The notes: generated by a model from the sequence alone, not told the origin. 6,847 nt of DNA from an uncultured Desulfobacca sp. (GCA_937958145.1 CALGOE010000124.1:1-6847); one strand, 5' to 3'; counted from the stretch's first letter, positions 1-6,775 are shown. A program made the numbers and translations.

Positions 1-1
1 A

Positions 2-571
2 TTTATCCGTCTTACCGGGTGTCCCTTACGTTGCGTTTATTGTGATACCACCTATGCCTACGGCGGCGGCCGTGAGCAGACCATCGACCGCCTCCTGGCG
101 GCCGCCCGGACGGCGGGACACGAGCTGGTGTTGGTAACCGGCGGCGAACCGCTCCTGCAGGAAGCCACTCCCCATCTGCTCACGGCGCTGGCCGATGCCG
201 GCTTCCGAGTTCTCCTGGAAACCAACGGCTCCCGTCCCATACAAGACCTGGATGCGCGCCTGCACCGCATTGTCGACCTGAAATGCCCCAGCAGCGGTAT
301 GGCGGCCCATAATTACCTGAAAAATCTGGATTATCTCACAGCCCGGGATGAATTAAAATGTGTGGTCAGCGATCGCCAGGATTTTGACTGGGCCCTGGCG
401 ACCATTCGCCCTTATGAAAGTTGGCAACGCCATCCGGTCCTGTTCTCGCCGGTCTTCGGCGTGCTGCCGCCGGCGGCGCTGGCGGCCTGGATCCTGGCCA
501 GCCGCCTGCCGTTGCGCCTCAATCTGCAGCTCCATAAATATATCTGGCACCCCGAGGCCCGGGGCGTCTGA
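2..571 (+). CDS. queE: 7-carboxy-7-deazaguanine synthase QueE, 5'-truncated by window edge
   Basis: Radical-SAM enzyme that converts 6-carboxy-tetrahydropterin into 7-carboxy-7-deazaguanine, the ring-contraction step of queuosine/preQ0 biosynthesis in the cytoplasm. The frame is open from base 2 and ends at TGA 569-571, giving 189 residues. About 20-30 N-terminal residues of a typical QueE are missing because they lie outside the window. Visible motifs, numbered from the first codon, are the iron-sulfur cysteines C7, C11 and C14 in the standard CX3CX2C spacing (TGCPLRCVYCDTTYA), the SAM-binding TGGEPLLQ, the LETNGS strand, VDLKCPSSGM, ELKCVVSDRQDF, and the C-terminal LQLHKYIW that closes the family. 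A GTG at 128 is an internal codon and not the start, because the cysteine motif lies upstream in the same frame. queC follows 88 bases downstream, which fits a shared pathway and probably a shared transcript. The identification is secure. Confidence 0.95.
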   Translation, partial: FIRLTGCPLRCVYCDTTYAYGGGREQTIDRLLAAARTAGHELVLVTGGEPLLQEATPHLLTALADAGFRVLLETNGSRPIQDLDARLHRIVDLKCPSSGMAAHNYLKNLDYLTARDELKCVVSDRQDFDWALATIRPYESWQRHPVLFSPVFGVLPPAALAAWILASRLPLRLNLQLHKYIWHPEARGV

Positions 572-659
572 ACAGTTTCCAGCCATGGAAAGCTCGGCCA
601 CAGGGCGTGTGGGGGCAGGGTGAGCATCGGAGACCGGAAAGCAGGATTAGAGTTAAAAA

Positions 660-1349
660 ATGAAGAATACTTCTCCACAACAGAAACTGGCCGTGGTTCT
701 GGTCAGCGGTGGCTTGGATAGCTGCGTGGCCGCGGCAGTGGCCCGGCAGGATTTTTCCCTGGCCTTCTTTCACGCCGATTACGGCCAGCGCACCCTCGGC
801 CGGGAACGCCGGGCCTTTCGGGAGTTGGCCGCCTTCTTTCAGCCACAGCGGCTCTTGGAGGTGGATCTTGCCTTTCTTGGCGCCCTGGGGGGGTCCAGTC
901 TGACGGACAGCCGCCGGCCCATCCCCCTGGATACCGATGAGCCCGCTGGGTTGCCCTCCACCTATGTGCCTTTTCGCAACACTATCCTCATCGCCGCCGC
1001 GGTGGCCTGGGCCGAGGTCATCGGCGCCGAGGCCGTTTTTATCGGGGCCAACATGATTGACGGCCCCGGCTACCCGGATACCCGACCGGAATACTATCAG
1101 GCCTTTAATCAGCTCATTGATCTGGGCACCGGGCCCGAGACCCATATTCGCCTCCATACGCCTCTGATCCACTTGGACAAGGCCGGTATTGTCCGCTTGG
1201 GCCAACAGTTGCAGGTGCCTTTTCACCTGACCTGGTCCTGCTATCAGAATGAGGACCTGGCCTGCGGCCGCTGTTCCTCCTGCCGCCTCCGCCTGCAGGG
1301 TTTTAAACAGGCCGGGGTGGAAGATCCCATTCCGTATGCCAAGGGCTGA
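660..1349 (+). CDS. queC: 7-cyano-7-deazaguanine synthase QueC
   Basis: ATP-dependent enzyme that converts 7-carboxy-7-deazaguanine and ammonia into preQ0, the step directly after QueE. The protein has 229 residues, a normal family length. The N-terminal PP-loop SGGLDS (residues 16-21) binds ATP. DYGQRT (40-45) and VPFRNT (103-108) are family motifs, and NMIDGPGYPDTRPEYY lines up with the usual substrate-pocket segment. Zinc ligands are C194, C202, C205 and C208 in CYQNEDLACGRCSSC. The start is ATG 660: an in-frame TAA at 654-656 rules out any earlier one. Its ribosome-binding site is weak (AGGATTAGAG around 643-652). The 88-base gap after queE contains a short hairpin (TTTCCA 576-581, TGGAAA 586-591) with no T tract, so transcription probably continues from queE. 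Confidence 0.97.
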   Translation: MKNTSPQQKLAVVLVSGGLDSCVAAAVARQDFSLAFFHADYGQRTLGRERRAFRELAAFFQPQRLLEVDLAFLGALGGSSLTDSRRPIPLDTDEPAGLPSTYVPFRNTILIAAAVAWAEVIGAEAVFIGANMIDGPGYPDTRPEYYQAFNQLIDLGTGPETHIRLHTPLIHLDKAGIVRLGQQLQVPFHLTWSCYQNEDLACGRCSSCRLRLQGFKQAGVEDPIPYAKG

Positions 1350-1420
1350 CAGCTTGTTGATAAAATTTTAAATGTTGCCTTCCGGGGCAGATTTCAGCCT
1401 CCGTTGGGAGAGGAGTGGCA

Positions 1421-1438
1421 GGGATGGGAGGGCATCCC
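1421..1438 (+). other. Hairpin overlapping the putative ATG of the TauE-like gene
   Basis: GGGATG (1421-1426) and CATCCC (1433-1438) form a perfect six-base-pair stem around a GGAGGG loop, with the candidate ATG 1424 inside the stem. It could mask that start in the mRNA, or it may indicate that translation begins at TTG 1526. It may also be a chance structure in GC-rich DNA. Confidence 0.3.
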
Positions 1439-2260
1439 CTCGGCCCCTTCCTTGGCTGGCAATTTTGCCACCACCGCCGATCCCCTCCCCAAGTGCACAA
1501 TAATAACCGGAAATCAGGAAGATTCTTGCTTGACCATCTCCTCCCCGTCTGTCTGGCGGCGCTGGCGGCCGGTCTGATCCAGGGTTTGTCCGGCTTCGGC
1601 TCGGTCTTGGTAGCCTTGCCGCTCTTGGTTTTTTTCCTGGATCTGCGCCTGGCCGTGCCCCTGGTCAGTATCTGGGGCATGACCATCAACCTGATGCTGC
1701 TGAAGGGCCTCTGGCGCCAGGTCCAAATGGGCCGGATCGTGCCCCTCACGCTGGCCGCCCTGCCAGGCATCCCACTGGGAGTTTATCTTTTGCGGCAGGT
1801 GCCGGTACGTCTCCTGGAATTCCTCCTGGGGGCAATACTCATCGGTTTTGCCGCCTATTTTCTTCTCTCCCGGGGCCGGACCAGGGCTTTGGGACGGGGG
1901 TGGGAAATTCTGGCCGGTTTTTTATCCGGCTGTCTGGGGGGCAGCCTGGCGGCCAGCGGCCCGCCGGTAATTATTTACAGTGCCCTGCAGCCTTGGGGTA
2001 AGGACGCCATCAAGGCGACCCTCACCGGCTATTTTGCCTTATCCGGCCTGATCATCCTGGCGGTCCAGGCCTGGCATCGCCTGTTCACCCGGACGGTTCT
2101 GCTCTATGGTGTGTTCTCCATCCCTTTTATCTTTCTGGGGGTCATCGTGGGCCTCTGGTTTTACCGCCGGCTGGACACCAGTCGCTATCGGCAGGTCATC
2201 ATCGGCCTGATTACGCTTCTGGGCCTGCTGACTCTGGGAAAGGCCTGGGGGGGAAGTTGA
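1424..2260 (+). CDS. TauE/SafE-family sulfite/anion exporter-like membrane protein
   Basis: Predicted inner-membrane permease of the TauE/SafE (TSUP) family, whose studied members export sulfite, sulfoacetate or related organic anions; the substrate here cannot be read from sequence. With the ATG at 1424 it has 278 residues. The duplicated family motifs are GLIQGLSGFGSVLVALPLL (50-68) and GFLSGCLGGSLAASGPP (165-181). Hydrophobic segments lie near 37-72, 75-95, 104-124, 127-148, 160-188, 198-217, 224-246 and 256-273, with RQV/RGRTR-type positive loops. The start is uncertain. ATG 1424 has AGGAG 8 bases upstream (GTG 1415 is also possible). However, the first 34 residues are His/Pro/Arg/Asn-rich with mixed codon use, unlike the family. 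TTG 1526, with AGGA 6 bases upstream, gives a more typical 244-residue protein beginning at the first helix. It lies 74 bases after queC on the same strand. Confidence 0.9.
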   Translation: MGGHPLGPFLGWQFCHHRRSPPQVHNNNRKSGRFLLDHLLPVCLAALAAGLIQGLSGFGSVLVALPLLVFFLDLRLAVPLVSIWGMTINLMLLKGLWRQVQMGRIVPLTLAALPGIPLGVYLLRQVPVRLLEFLLGAILIGFAAYFLLSRGRTRALGRGWEILAGFLSGCLGGSLAASGPPVIIYSALQPWGKDAIKATLTGYFALSGLIILAVQAWHRLFTRTVLLYGVFSIPFIFLGVIVGLWFYRRLDTSRYRQVIIGLITLLGLLTLGKAWGGS

Positions 2261-2394
2261 CCTCGGGAGGAGAATGGGCTCGGGTTCTCAGCGGTCCAAG
2301 CGGCTGGGGCCAAACATGCTGTTGGCGCTGACGGGAGAGAATGGGCCCGCTTGCTGGCTTCAGGCCACGCCCACAGCCACTGTCGGGGGAGCGG
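2261..2394. other. Convergent intergenic region without a recognisable terminator
   Basis: These 134 bases separate the stop codons of the TauE-like gene (plus strand) and the Ugd-like pseudoenzyme gene (minus strand). I see only weak stems: GCCAA 2309-2313 with TTGGC 2322-2326, and GAGAA/TTCTC beginning near 2270. Neither strand has a following T tract. A near-duplicate of about 15 bases (2264-2279 and 2332-2346, differing by one base of length) is the only other structure. No coding frame here looks real. Confidence 0.5.
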
Positions 2395-3744
2395 TTACCG
2401 GGAAACGGGACACGGTCTCTGGCCGCCGATGTAGTAATAAAGAAAGCCCCGTTCGGCCAGTTTATCCGGGTTATAGAGATTGCGGCCATCAAAAATGACC
2501 GGGCGGCGCAGACGGGCCCGCAACCGATCCAGGTCCGGGGTGCGGAACATGGTCCAATCCGTGTGGATTAAGAGGGCCTCGGCCCCCTCGGCCGCCTCAT
2601 ACATATCCGCGGCATAGGTGACAGCTGGGTGCGAAGGACCGAAAAATTGCTGCGCGGCATGAGTGGCCTGGGGATCGTAAGCCTTAATCTGGGCACCTTC
2701 CTCGAGCAAGCTCGAGACAATCTCCAAAGCCGGCGCTTCCCGGACATCATCCGTCCAGGGTTTGAACGAAAGCCCCCACACCCCCAACACCCGGCCGGCC
2801 AGCTGACCGCGAAAGTGATTCCTGATACACTCGAGAAAATAGCGCCGTTGATCCCGATTGATGGCCTCCGTGGCCTCCAACAGCCGCGGGGTATAGGCCA
2901 CGCTTTTGGCCGTCTGGATGAGTCCCTGGATCCCTTGGGAAAAGCGGAGGCCGCCGTAGCCCAGCCCCGGAAACAGAAAAAGGGGCCCGATGCGGGAATC
3001 AGAACCCAAGCCCTGCCGGATGAGATTGACGTCAGCCCCCAGGCCGGCACAGATATGGGCCAACTCGTTCATAAAGGAAATCTTGGTGGCCAGAAACGCA
3101 TTGGCGGCAAACTTGATGAGCTCCGCCGTCACCACATCCATCACAATGATAGGGCGGTTGGTGCGGACAAACGGGGCGTACAGCTCCTTCATGAATTCCG
3201 CCGCGGTCGGGCTCTCACAGCCGAGAACGATGCGGTCCGGCCGCATAAAATCATCAATGGCCGTGCCCTGCTTGATGAATTCCGGATCAACCACCACATC
3301 AAAGGCACAGGATGCGCCCCGGGCCGATAACTCAGCAGCCACGGCTGCCTGGATCTGGGCCGTTGTCCCCACAGGAGTATTGGATTTATTGACGATGATT
3401 TTATACGCGTCCAGACAGCGGCCGACCTCCCGGGCCAGGGCCACCAGGGAGGCCGCCTCGGCCGCACTTTCCGCCACCGTCGTCCCCTGTCCGGCCACCA
3501 GATAAATAATAAAGCTTTTTTGGATGGCCCAAGGGAAGTTGGTGCTGAAAAAAAGCCGCCGGCCCATGCAGTTGCGGCGGATCAAGTCTTCTAGCCCCGG
3601 CTCGTAGACCGGCAGGCGATAGTTATCCAGATCATCAATGACCCTTTCATCCCGGTCCACGCAGATGACTTCATTGCCCATCTCCGCCAGGCAGGCGGCG
3701 GTGATTAAAGCGATGTAATCTGTTCCCAAAACCGCAATATTCAT
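2395..3744 (-). CDS. UDP-glucose dehydrogenase-family pseudoenzyme (catalytic residues lost)
   Basis: Full-length (449 residues) member of the UDP-glucose/GDP-mannose dehydrogenase family, aligning end to end with the canonical Ugd encoded at 5305-6645. Retained are YEPGLEDLIRRN (48-59), DPEF (153-156), KFAANAFLATKISFMNE (211-227), GSDSRIG (247-253), FLFPGLGYGG (256-265), the TDDVREAPAL segment (331-340) and FDGRNLYNP (418-426). Lost are the catalytic Cys (R267) and the Asp four residues on (G271) in LRFSQG, where active enzymes have SCFPKD. Also changed are the KST threonine (N122), the second family Glu (Q159), two glycines of the GxGxxG loop (D9, A12), the VGTP motif, and Asn of FKPNTDD (W330). 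The reading frame is intact and the changes are separate substitutions, so a frameshift does not explain them. UDP-glucose oxidation is very unlikely; UDP-sugar binding or a regulatory or partner role for Ugd is inference. Start ATG 3744 has AAGG/GGAG just upstream. It is the third gene of the minus-strand block. Confidence 0.93.
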   Translation of the reverse strand: MNIAVLGTDYIALITAACLAEMGNEVICVDRDERVIDDLDNYRLPVYEPGLEDLIRRNCMGRRLFFSTNFPWAIQKSFIIYLVAGQGTTVAESAAEAASLVALAREVGRCLDAYKIIVNKSNTPVGTTAQIQAAVAAELSARGASCAFDVVVDPEFIKQGTAIDDFMRPDRIVLGCESPTAAEFMKELYAPFVRTNRPIIVMDVVTAELIKFAANAFLATKISFMNELAHICAGLGADVNLIRQGLGSDSRIGPLFLFPGLGYGGLRFSQGIQGLIQTAKSVAYTPRLLEATEAINRDQRRYFLECIRNHFRGQLAGRVLGVWGLSFKPWTDDVREAPALEIVSSLLEEGAQIKAYDPQATHAAQQFFGPSHPAVTYAADMYEAAEGAEALLIHTDWTMFRTPDLDRLRARLRRPVIFDGRNLYNPDKLAERGFLYYYIGGQRPCPVSR

Positions 3745-3790
3745 CTGGCCTTATCTCCGAGCCCAACCGCACTCCGCCCCTTGGGATTGG

Positions 3791-3826
3791 GGGAGGGGCA
3801 GGGGCCATCGCCCCCTGGCCCCTCCC
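3791..3826 (-). other. Strong GC-rich hairpin between nucleotidyltransferase and pseudo-ugd genes
   Basis: GGGAGGGGC (3791-3799) pairs with GCCCCTCCC (3818-3826). Inside it AGGGG (3800-3804) pairs with CCCCT (3812-3816), leaving one bulged G at 3817 and a seven-base loop. That makes 14 pairs, nearly all G-C, within the 128-base gap of the minus-strand block. No run of U follows in the direction of transcription, so a classic intrinsic terminator is not supported. RNA processing, 3'-end protection of the upstream message, partial attenuation or a dispersed repeat are possible. Confidence 0.6.
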
Positions 3827-3872
3827 GGTAGCACTTTTGCCACAACCTGTTCAGGCATCGGGCCCGAGCCGG

Positions 3873-5252
3873 TTATAAACGCGGGCCGCTGGGGACATAA
3901 TCAATGGAAACCAATTGCAGTTCACCGTTTTCCAGGACATCCACAGTCTTTTCCGTTAATCTGTCCTGACCGGGCTCGTAGAGCTCCGGGGTGATGGTCC
4001 CGCCGATGATGATACAGGCATCAATAATCGTGCCGCGCCGGATTTCATGCCGGTCCACCAGTTTGCGCTCCCGCACCGGTATCTTCCCGCCCTGCTTGGT
4101 AAAAAAGGCATAGCGTTTCCACAACACCGAGTTGCTGATCTGCACATCCCTCTCAATGGTCCAGCCATCGCCGATGATGGCATAAGGCCCGATAGTGGCG
4201 CCCTTTTCTATGATACAGTCATGGCCGATGACCACCGGCGGGATGATAGTCACCTCCGCCAGATCGATGACCACATTGTTGCCGATAAAACCCCAGGGCA
4301 GCTTCTGATAGGGCAGATCCACGGCGATCTGCCCCTGCAAAATGGCCTGATTGATCCCCAGATAGTCCCGTTTCCGGCCGACGTCGAACCACTGGCCATC
4401 GTAGCGCACGCCCCAGAGCGGGTAATCCCGGGGCAGCCTGACATAGTCAAGTTTCCCGAGCAGCGCCGGAAAAACATGTTTGCCGAAATCATAAAAAGGG
4501 TTGGCCACATTGGCGGCCGCCGCGGTCCGCAGCGGATCGAGCTGGCGCAACAGGTCCATTTCAATAATATACACCGAGGCGTTGTTCAAATTGGAGGGCG
4601 AATTCGGATCTTTTTCAATGAACTCAACGATCGGCCCCGACTCGGAGAGCAAACCCTGCAGGCGTTCGGTGGGGCCCAGTTGGACCGTGCCAAAATCCCG
4701 CCGCCGCTCCCAGGGTATGGGGCTGAGAAGCATGGTCAGGGCCGCGCCCTGACGGCGGTGGATGTCATACATCTGTTGCAGCAGCTCAGCGCCGAAGTTG
4801 GTGACAATATCGCCGCTGGGCACGATAAGGGTGGAGCCGCCAAAAGGCGCCAGCGATAACGGCTCCTCCCCTGGCGTGACCACCTTGGCCGCAGCCCCCA
4901 GGGCTTGTTTGCAGACCCCCCCCAAAGTGCCGCTGGGCTCCTTCTCCTCCACATAGGTGATGTGGGCGCCGAAGAGGAGGCCGTCCCGGAAATAGGATCG
5001 GATGGTCTCCTTCAAAACGCACAGGTTCATGGAGATGTCAGTAATCCCCAGCTCCACCGCCCGCCTGACCCAGATTTCGACCATGGGCACCACCCCCCCC
5101 AGCGGAAACATGGGCTTGGGGAGATGGTGCTGCGGAATGGGATCCATCCGACTGCCAAGACCGGCCGCCAGGATCGCCAACTTGAGCTGCTTATGAAGAT
5201 TATTCCGGTAGGCCCAGGTCTCCTGGAGAATACCCTCTAGCTGAACCGGCAT
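3873..5252 (-). CDS. Sugar-phosphate nucleotidyltransferase with beta-helix-like C-terminal part
   Basis: Predicted cytoplasmic enzyme joining a sugar 1-phosphate to an NTP to make an NDP-sugar and pyrophosphate; neither sugar nor base can be assigned. The protein has 459 residues. The NTP-transferase domain (about 23-310) shows the signature LAAGLGSRM (28-36), HLPKPMFPLGG (43-53) with Lys46, EPSGTLGG (105-112), the probable metal-binding Asp148 in PSGDIV, EFIEKD (210-215) and WFDVG (288-292). Residues about 320-375 are hexapeptide-like (IGNNVVID, VIGHDCIIEKGATIGPYAIIGDG), suggesting a left-handed beta-helix as in GlmU-like and mannose-1-phosphate guanylyltransferase-like proteins. The last 80 residues are not recognised. 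Arg35 to Lys46 is one residue longer than in RmlA, GalU or GlgC. Start: ATG 5252, preceded by AAGGAAAAGGAG; a TTG at 5315 would overlap the ugd stop and is less likely. It begins 52 bases after ugd. Confidence 0.92.
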   Translation of the reverse strand: MPVQLEGILQETWAYRNNLHKQLKLAILAAGLGSRMDPIPQHHLPKPMFPLGGVVPMVEIWVRRAVELGITDISMNLCVLKETIRSYFRDGLLFGAHITYVEEKEPSGTLGGVCKQALGAAAKVVTPGEEPLSLAPFGGSTLIVPSGDIVTNFGAELLQQMYDIHRRQGAALTMLLSPIPWERRRDFGTVQLGPTERLQGLLSESGPIVEFIEKDPNSPSNLNNASVYIIEMDLLRQLDPLRTAAAANVANPFYDFGKHVFPALLGKLDYVRLPRDYPLWGVRYDGQWFDVGRKRDYLGINQAILQGQIAVDLPYQKLPWGFIGNNVVIDLAEVTIIPPVVIGHDCIIEKGATIGPYAIIGDGWTIERDVQISNSVLWKRYAFFTKQGGKIPVRERKLVDRHEIRRGTIIDACIIIGGTITPELYEPGQDRLTEKTVDVLENGELQLVSIDYVPSGPRL

Positions 5253-5304
5253 GGCTCCTTTTCCTTGTTCTGTGGGAACAGCACAGGGCTGTTTAAGAAA
5301 CGAT

Positions 5305-6645
5305 CTATTCAGCAACCGGTTTGCCGATATAAAAATACCGGATGCCGGCCTCAGTCATGGTCGCCGGCTGATAGATATTGCGGCCATCAAAAACCACCGG
5401 CGTCTTGAGCAGGGTTTTCATACGGCCGACATCGAACCGGCGGAAGATATCCCATTCGGTGTTGATCACCAGGGCATCGGCACCCTCCAGGGCCGCTTCC
5501 GGCGTCGGGGCGAAAAAGACTCTCTCCGGATAAGGATAATTTTTATAGTGTTTCTGCACTTCCGCCATGGCCACCGGGTCGTAGACCCTCAGATCAGCCC
5601 CCAGGTCCAGCAACCGCTCCATGACGGTCAAGGCCGGGGCTTCCCGGATATCATCGGTGTTGGGTTTAAAGGCCAAACCCCACAGGGCCAGGGTCTTGCC
5701 GTCCAGATTGTGATCAAAATAGGCACTGATGGCCAAAATGAACCGATGGCGCTGGGCCTGATTGACGATGTTGGTGGCCTCCAGGATGCTGAACGTGTAG
5801 CCCATGGTCTTGCCGATATAAATCAAGGCCTTGACATCCTTTGGAAAACAGGAACCGCCGTAGCCGAGGCCGGGGAAGAGAAAGCGCTCGCCGATACGGC
5901 TGTCAGAACCGATGCCCACCCGCACCTGTTCAACGTTGGCCCCGGTCAGGGCGCAGAGGTTGGCAATCTCATTCATGAAGGAAATCTTGGTGGCCAAAAA
6001 GGCGTTGGCCGCATATTTGGTCATCTCCGCCGAGGCCACATCCATAAAATACAGGGGATAGTTTTTCTCGGTCCAAAAACGGTAGAGCTCGCCCATGAGG
6101 TCACGGGCCCGGGGGCTCTCCACCCCCACCACGGTACGGTCCGGGTGCATGAAATCCTGGAGCGCCGAGCCTTCCCGGAGAAACTCCGGGTTGGAGACCA
6201 CGTCGAATTCTATCTGCAAGCCCCGCCGGGCCAGCTCCTTCATGATTAGACGACGCACCCGCCGGGCCGTGCCCACCGGGACCGTGGACTTGTTGACCAC
6301 CACCTTATACTCGTCCATGGTCCGGCCAATACCCCTGGCCACCTCATCGACGTAATGCAAATCCGCGGAGCCGTCATCCCGACTGGGGGTGCCCACACAG
6401 ATGAAAATAACCTGGCTGCGGTCCACCGCTTCATTCAGGTCGGTGGTAAAGGACAACCGCCCCGCCGCCGCGTTGCGCCGGACAAACTCCTCCAGGCCCG
6501 GCTCATAAATGGGGATCCTGCCCTGGCGCAACCCTTCGATCTTCTGGGGGTCCACATCCATACAGATCACCGTCTGGCCGGCCTCGGCAAAACAGGCTCC
6601 GGATACCAACCCCACATACCCCACACCAATCATAGCTATCTGCAT
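5305..6645 (-). CDS. ugd: UDP-glucose 6-dehydrogenase
   Basis: Cytoplasmic NAD-dependent enzyme that oxidises UDP-glucose twice to UDP-glucuronate, a precursor of acidic surface polysaccharides and of pentose or galacturonate units. The 446-residue protein is of normal length with all family hallmarks. These are the GVGYVG dinucleotide loop (7-12), VGTPSRDDGSADL (84-96), KSTVPVGT (119-126), NPEFLRE (152-158) with Glu154 and Glu158, KYAANAFLATKISFMNE (210-226) with Lys210 and Asn214, GIGSDSRIG (244-252), catalytic Cys266 and Asp270 in GGSCFPKD, FKPNTDDIREAPAL, and FDGRNIYQP near the end. ATG 6645 is preceded by AAAGGAA at good spacing. It is the first gene of the minus-strand block and the probable active partner of the pseudoenzyme two genes on. 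A GDP-mannose dehydrogenase is the main alternative, but the motif details fit Ugd better. Confidence 0.95.
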   Translation of the reverse strand: MQIAMIGVGYVGLVSGACFAEAGQTVICMDVDPQKIEGLRQGRIPIYEPGLEEFVRRNAAAGRLSFTTDLNEAVDRSQVIFICVGTPSRDDGSADLHYVDEVARGIGRTMDEYKVVVNKSTVPVGTARRVRRLIMKELARRGLQIEFDVVSNPEFLREGSALQDFMHPDRTVVGVESPRARDLMGELYRFWTEKNYPLYFMDVASAEMTKYAANAFLATKISFMNEIANLCALTGANVEQVRVGIGSDSRIGERFLFPGLGYGGSCFPKDVKALIYIGKTMGYTFSILEATNIVNQAQRHRFILAISAYFDHNLDGKTLALWGLAFKPNTDDIREAPALTVMERLLDLGADLRVYDPVAMAEVQKHYKNYPYPERVFFAPTPEAALEGADALVINTEWDIFRRFDVGRMKTLLKTPVVFDGRNIYQPATMTEAGIRYFYIGKPVAE

Positions 6646-6719
6646 TTATTCAGTTCCTTTTCCGGTCTGAGCGATCTTGGCAACTTCTCTACGACGCCAT
6701 CCGACGACCACGCCAAAGC

Positions 6720-6744
6720 GCCGCCGGGGCACTCCCCCACCGGC
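6720..6744 (-). other. GC-rich hairpin in the ugd upstream region
   Basis: Four G-C pairs (6720-6723 with 6741-6744), a short internal loop, then four more G-C pairs (6726-6729 with 6735-6738) around a five-base loop. On the minus strand a G-U pair can extend the inner helix. If ugd transcription starts in the AT-rich stretch beyond 6770, this lies in a long leader about 75-100 bases before the start codon. No known riboswitch is recognised. Confidence 0.3.
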
Positions 6745-6775
6745 ACCTTGATCCCCGTGTAGCCATCCTATCGTC

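Noticed and set aside
576..591. TTTCCA/TGGAAA hairpin after queE as an intrinsic terminator
   Set aside because: The stem is only six base pairs with no T run after it, and queC of the same pathway follows directly.
519..1226. Minus-strand open frame (235 codons) across the end of queE and most of queC
   Set aside because: Both plus-strand genes show family motifs throughout, and this frame translates to a low-information Gly/Gln-rich shadow.
2928..2963. Possible frameshift explaining the altered catalytic segment of the Ugd-like protein
   Set aside because: The codons stay in register with Ugd on both sides (GLGYGG before, GLIQTAK after), and each change is a codon substitution, so no compensating indels are needed.
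2629..3330. Plus-strand open frame (233 codons) opposite the pseudo-ugd, resembling the antisense frame opposite ugd
   Set aside because: The resemblance between the two antisense frames follows automatically from the paralogy of the sense genes and is not evidence of coding.
4047..4859. Plus-strand open frame (270 codons) opposite the nucleotidyltransferase
   Set aside because: The minus-strand gene has recognised catalytic motifs across the same bases; the plus frame has none.
3873..5315. TTG at 5315 as the start of the nucleotidyltransferase
   Set aside because: It would overlap the end of ugd and add 21 residues without family similarity; ATG 5252 has a strong purine-rich ribosome-binding site.
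5251..6249. Long plus-strand open frame (332 codons) opposite ugd
   Set aside because: It is antisense to a clearly conserved Ugd, has no recognisable domain, and is a typical high-GC shadow frame.
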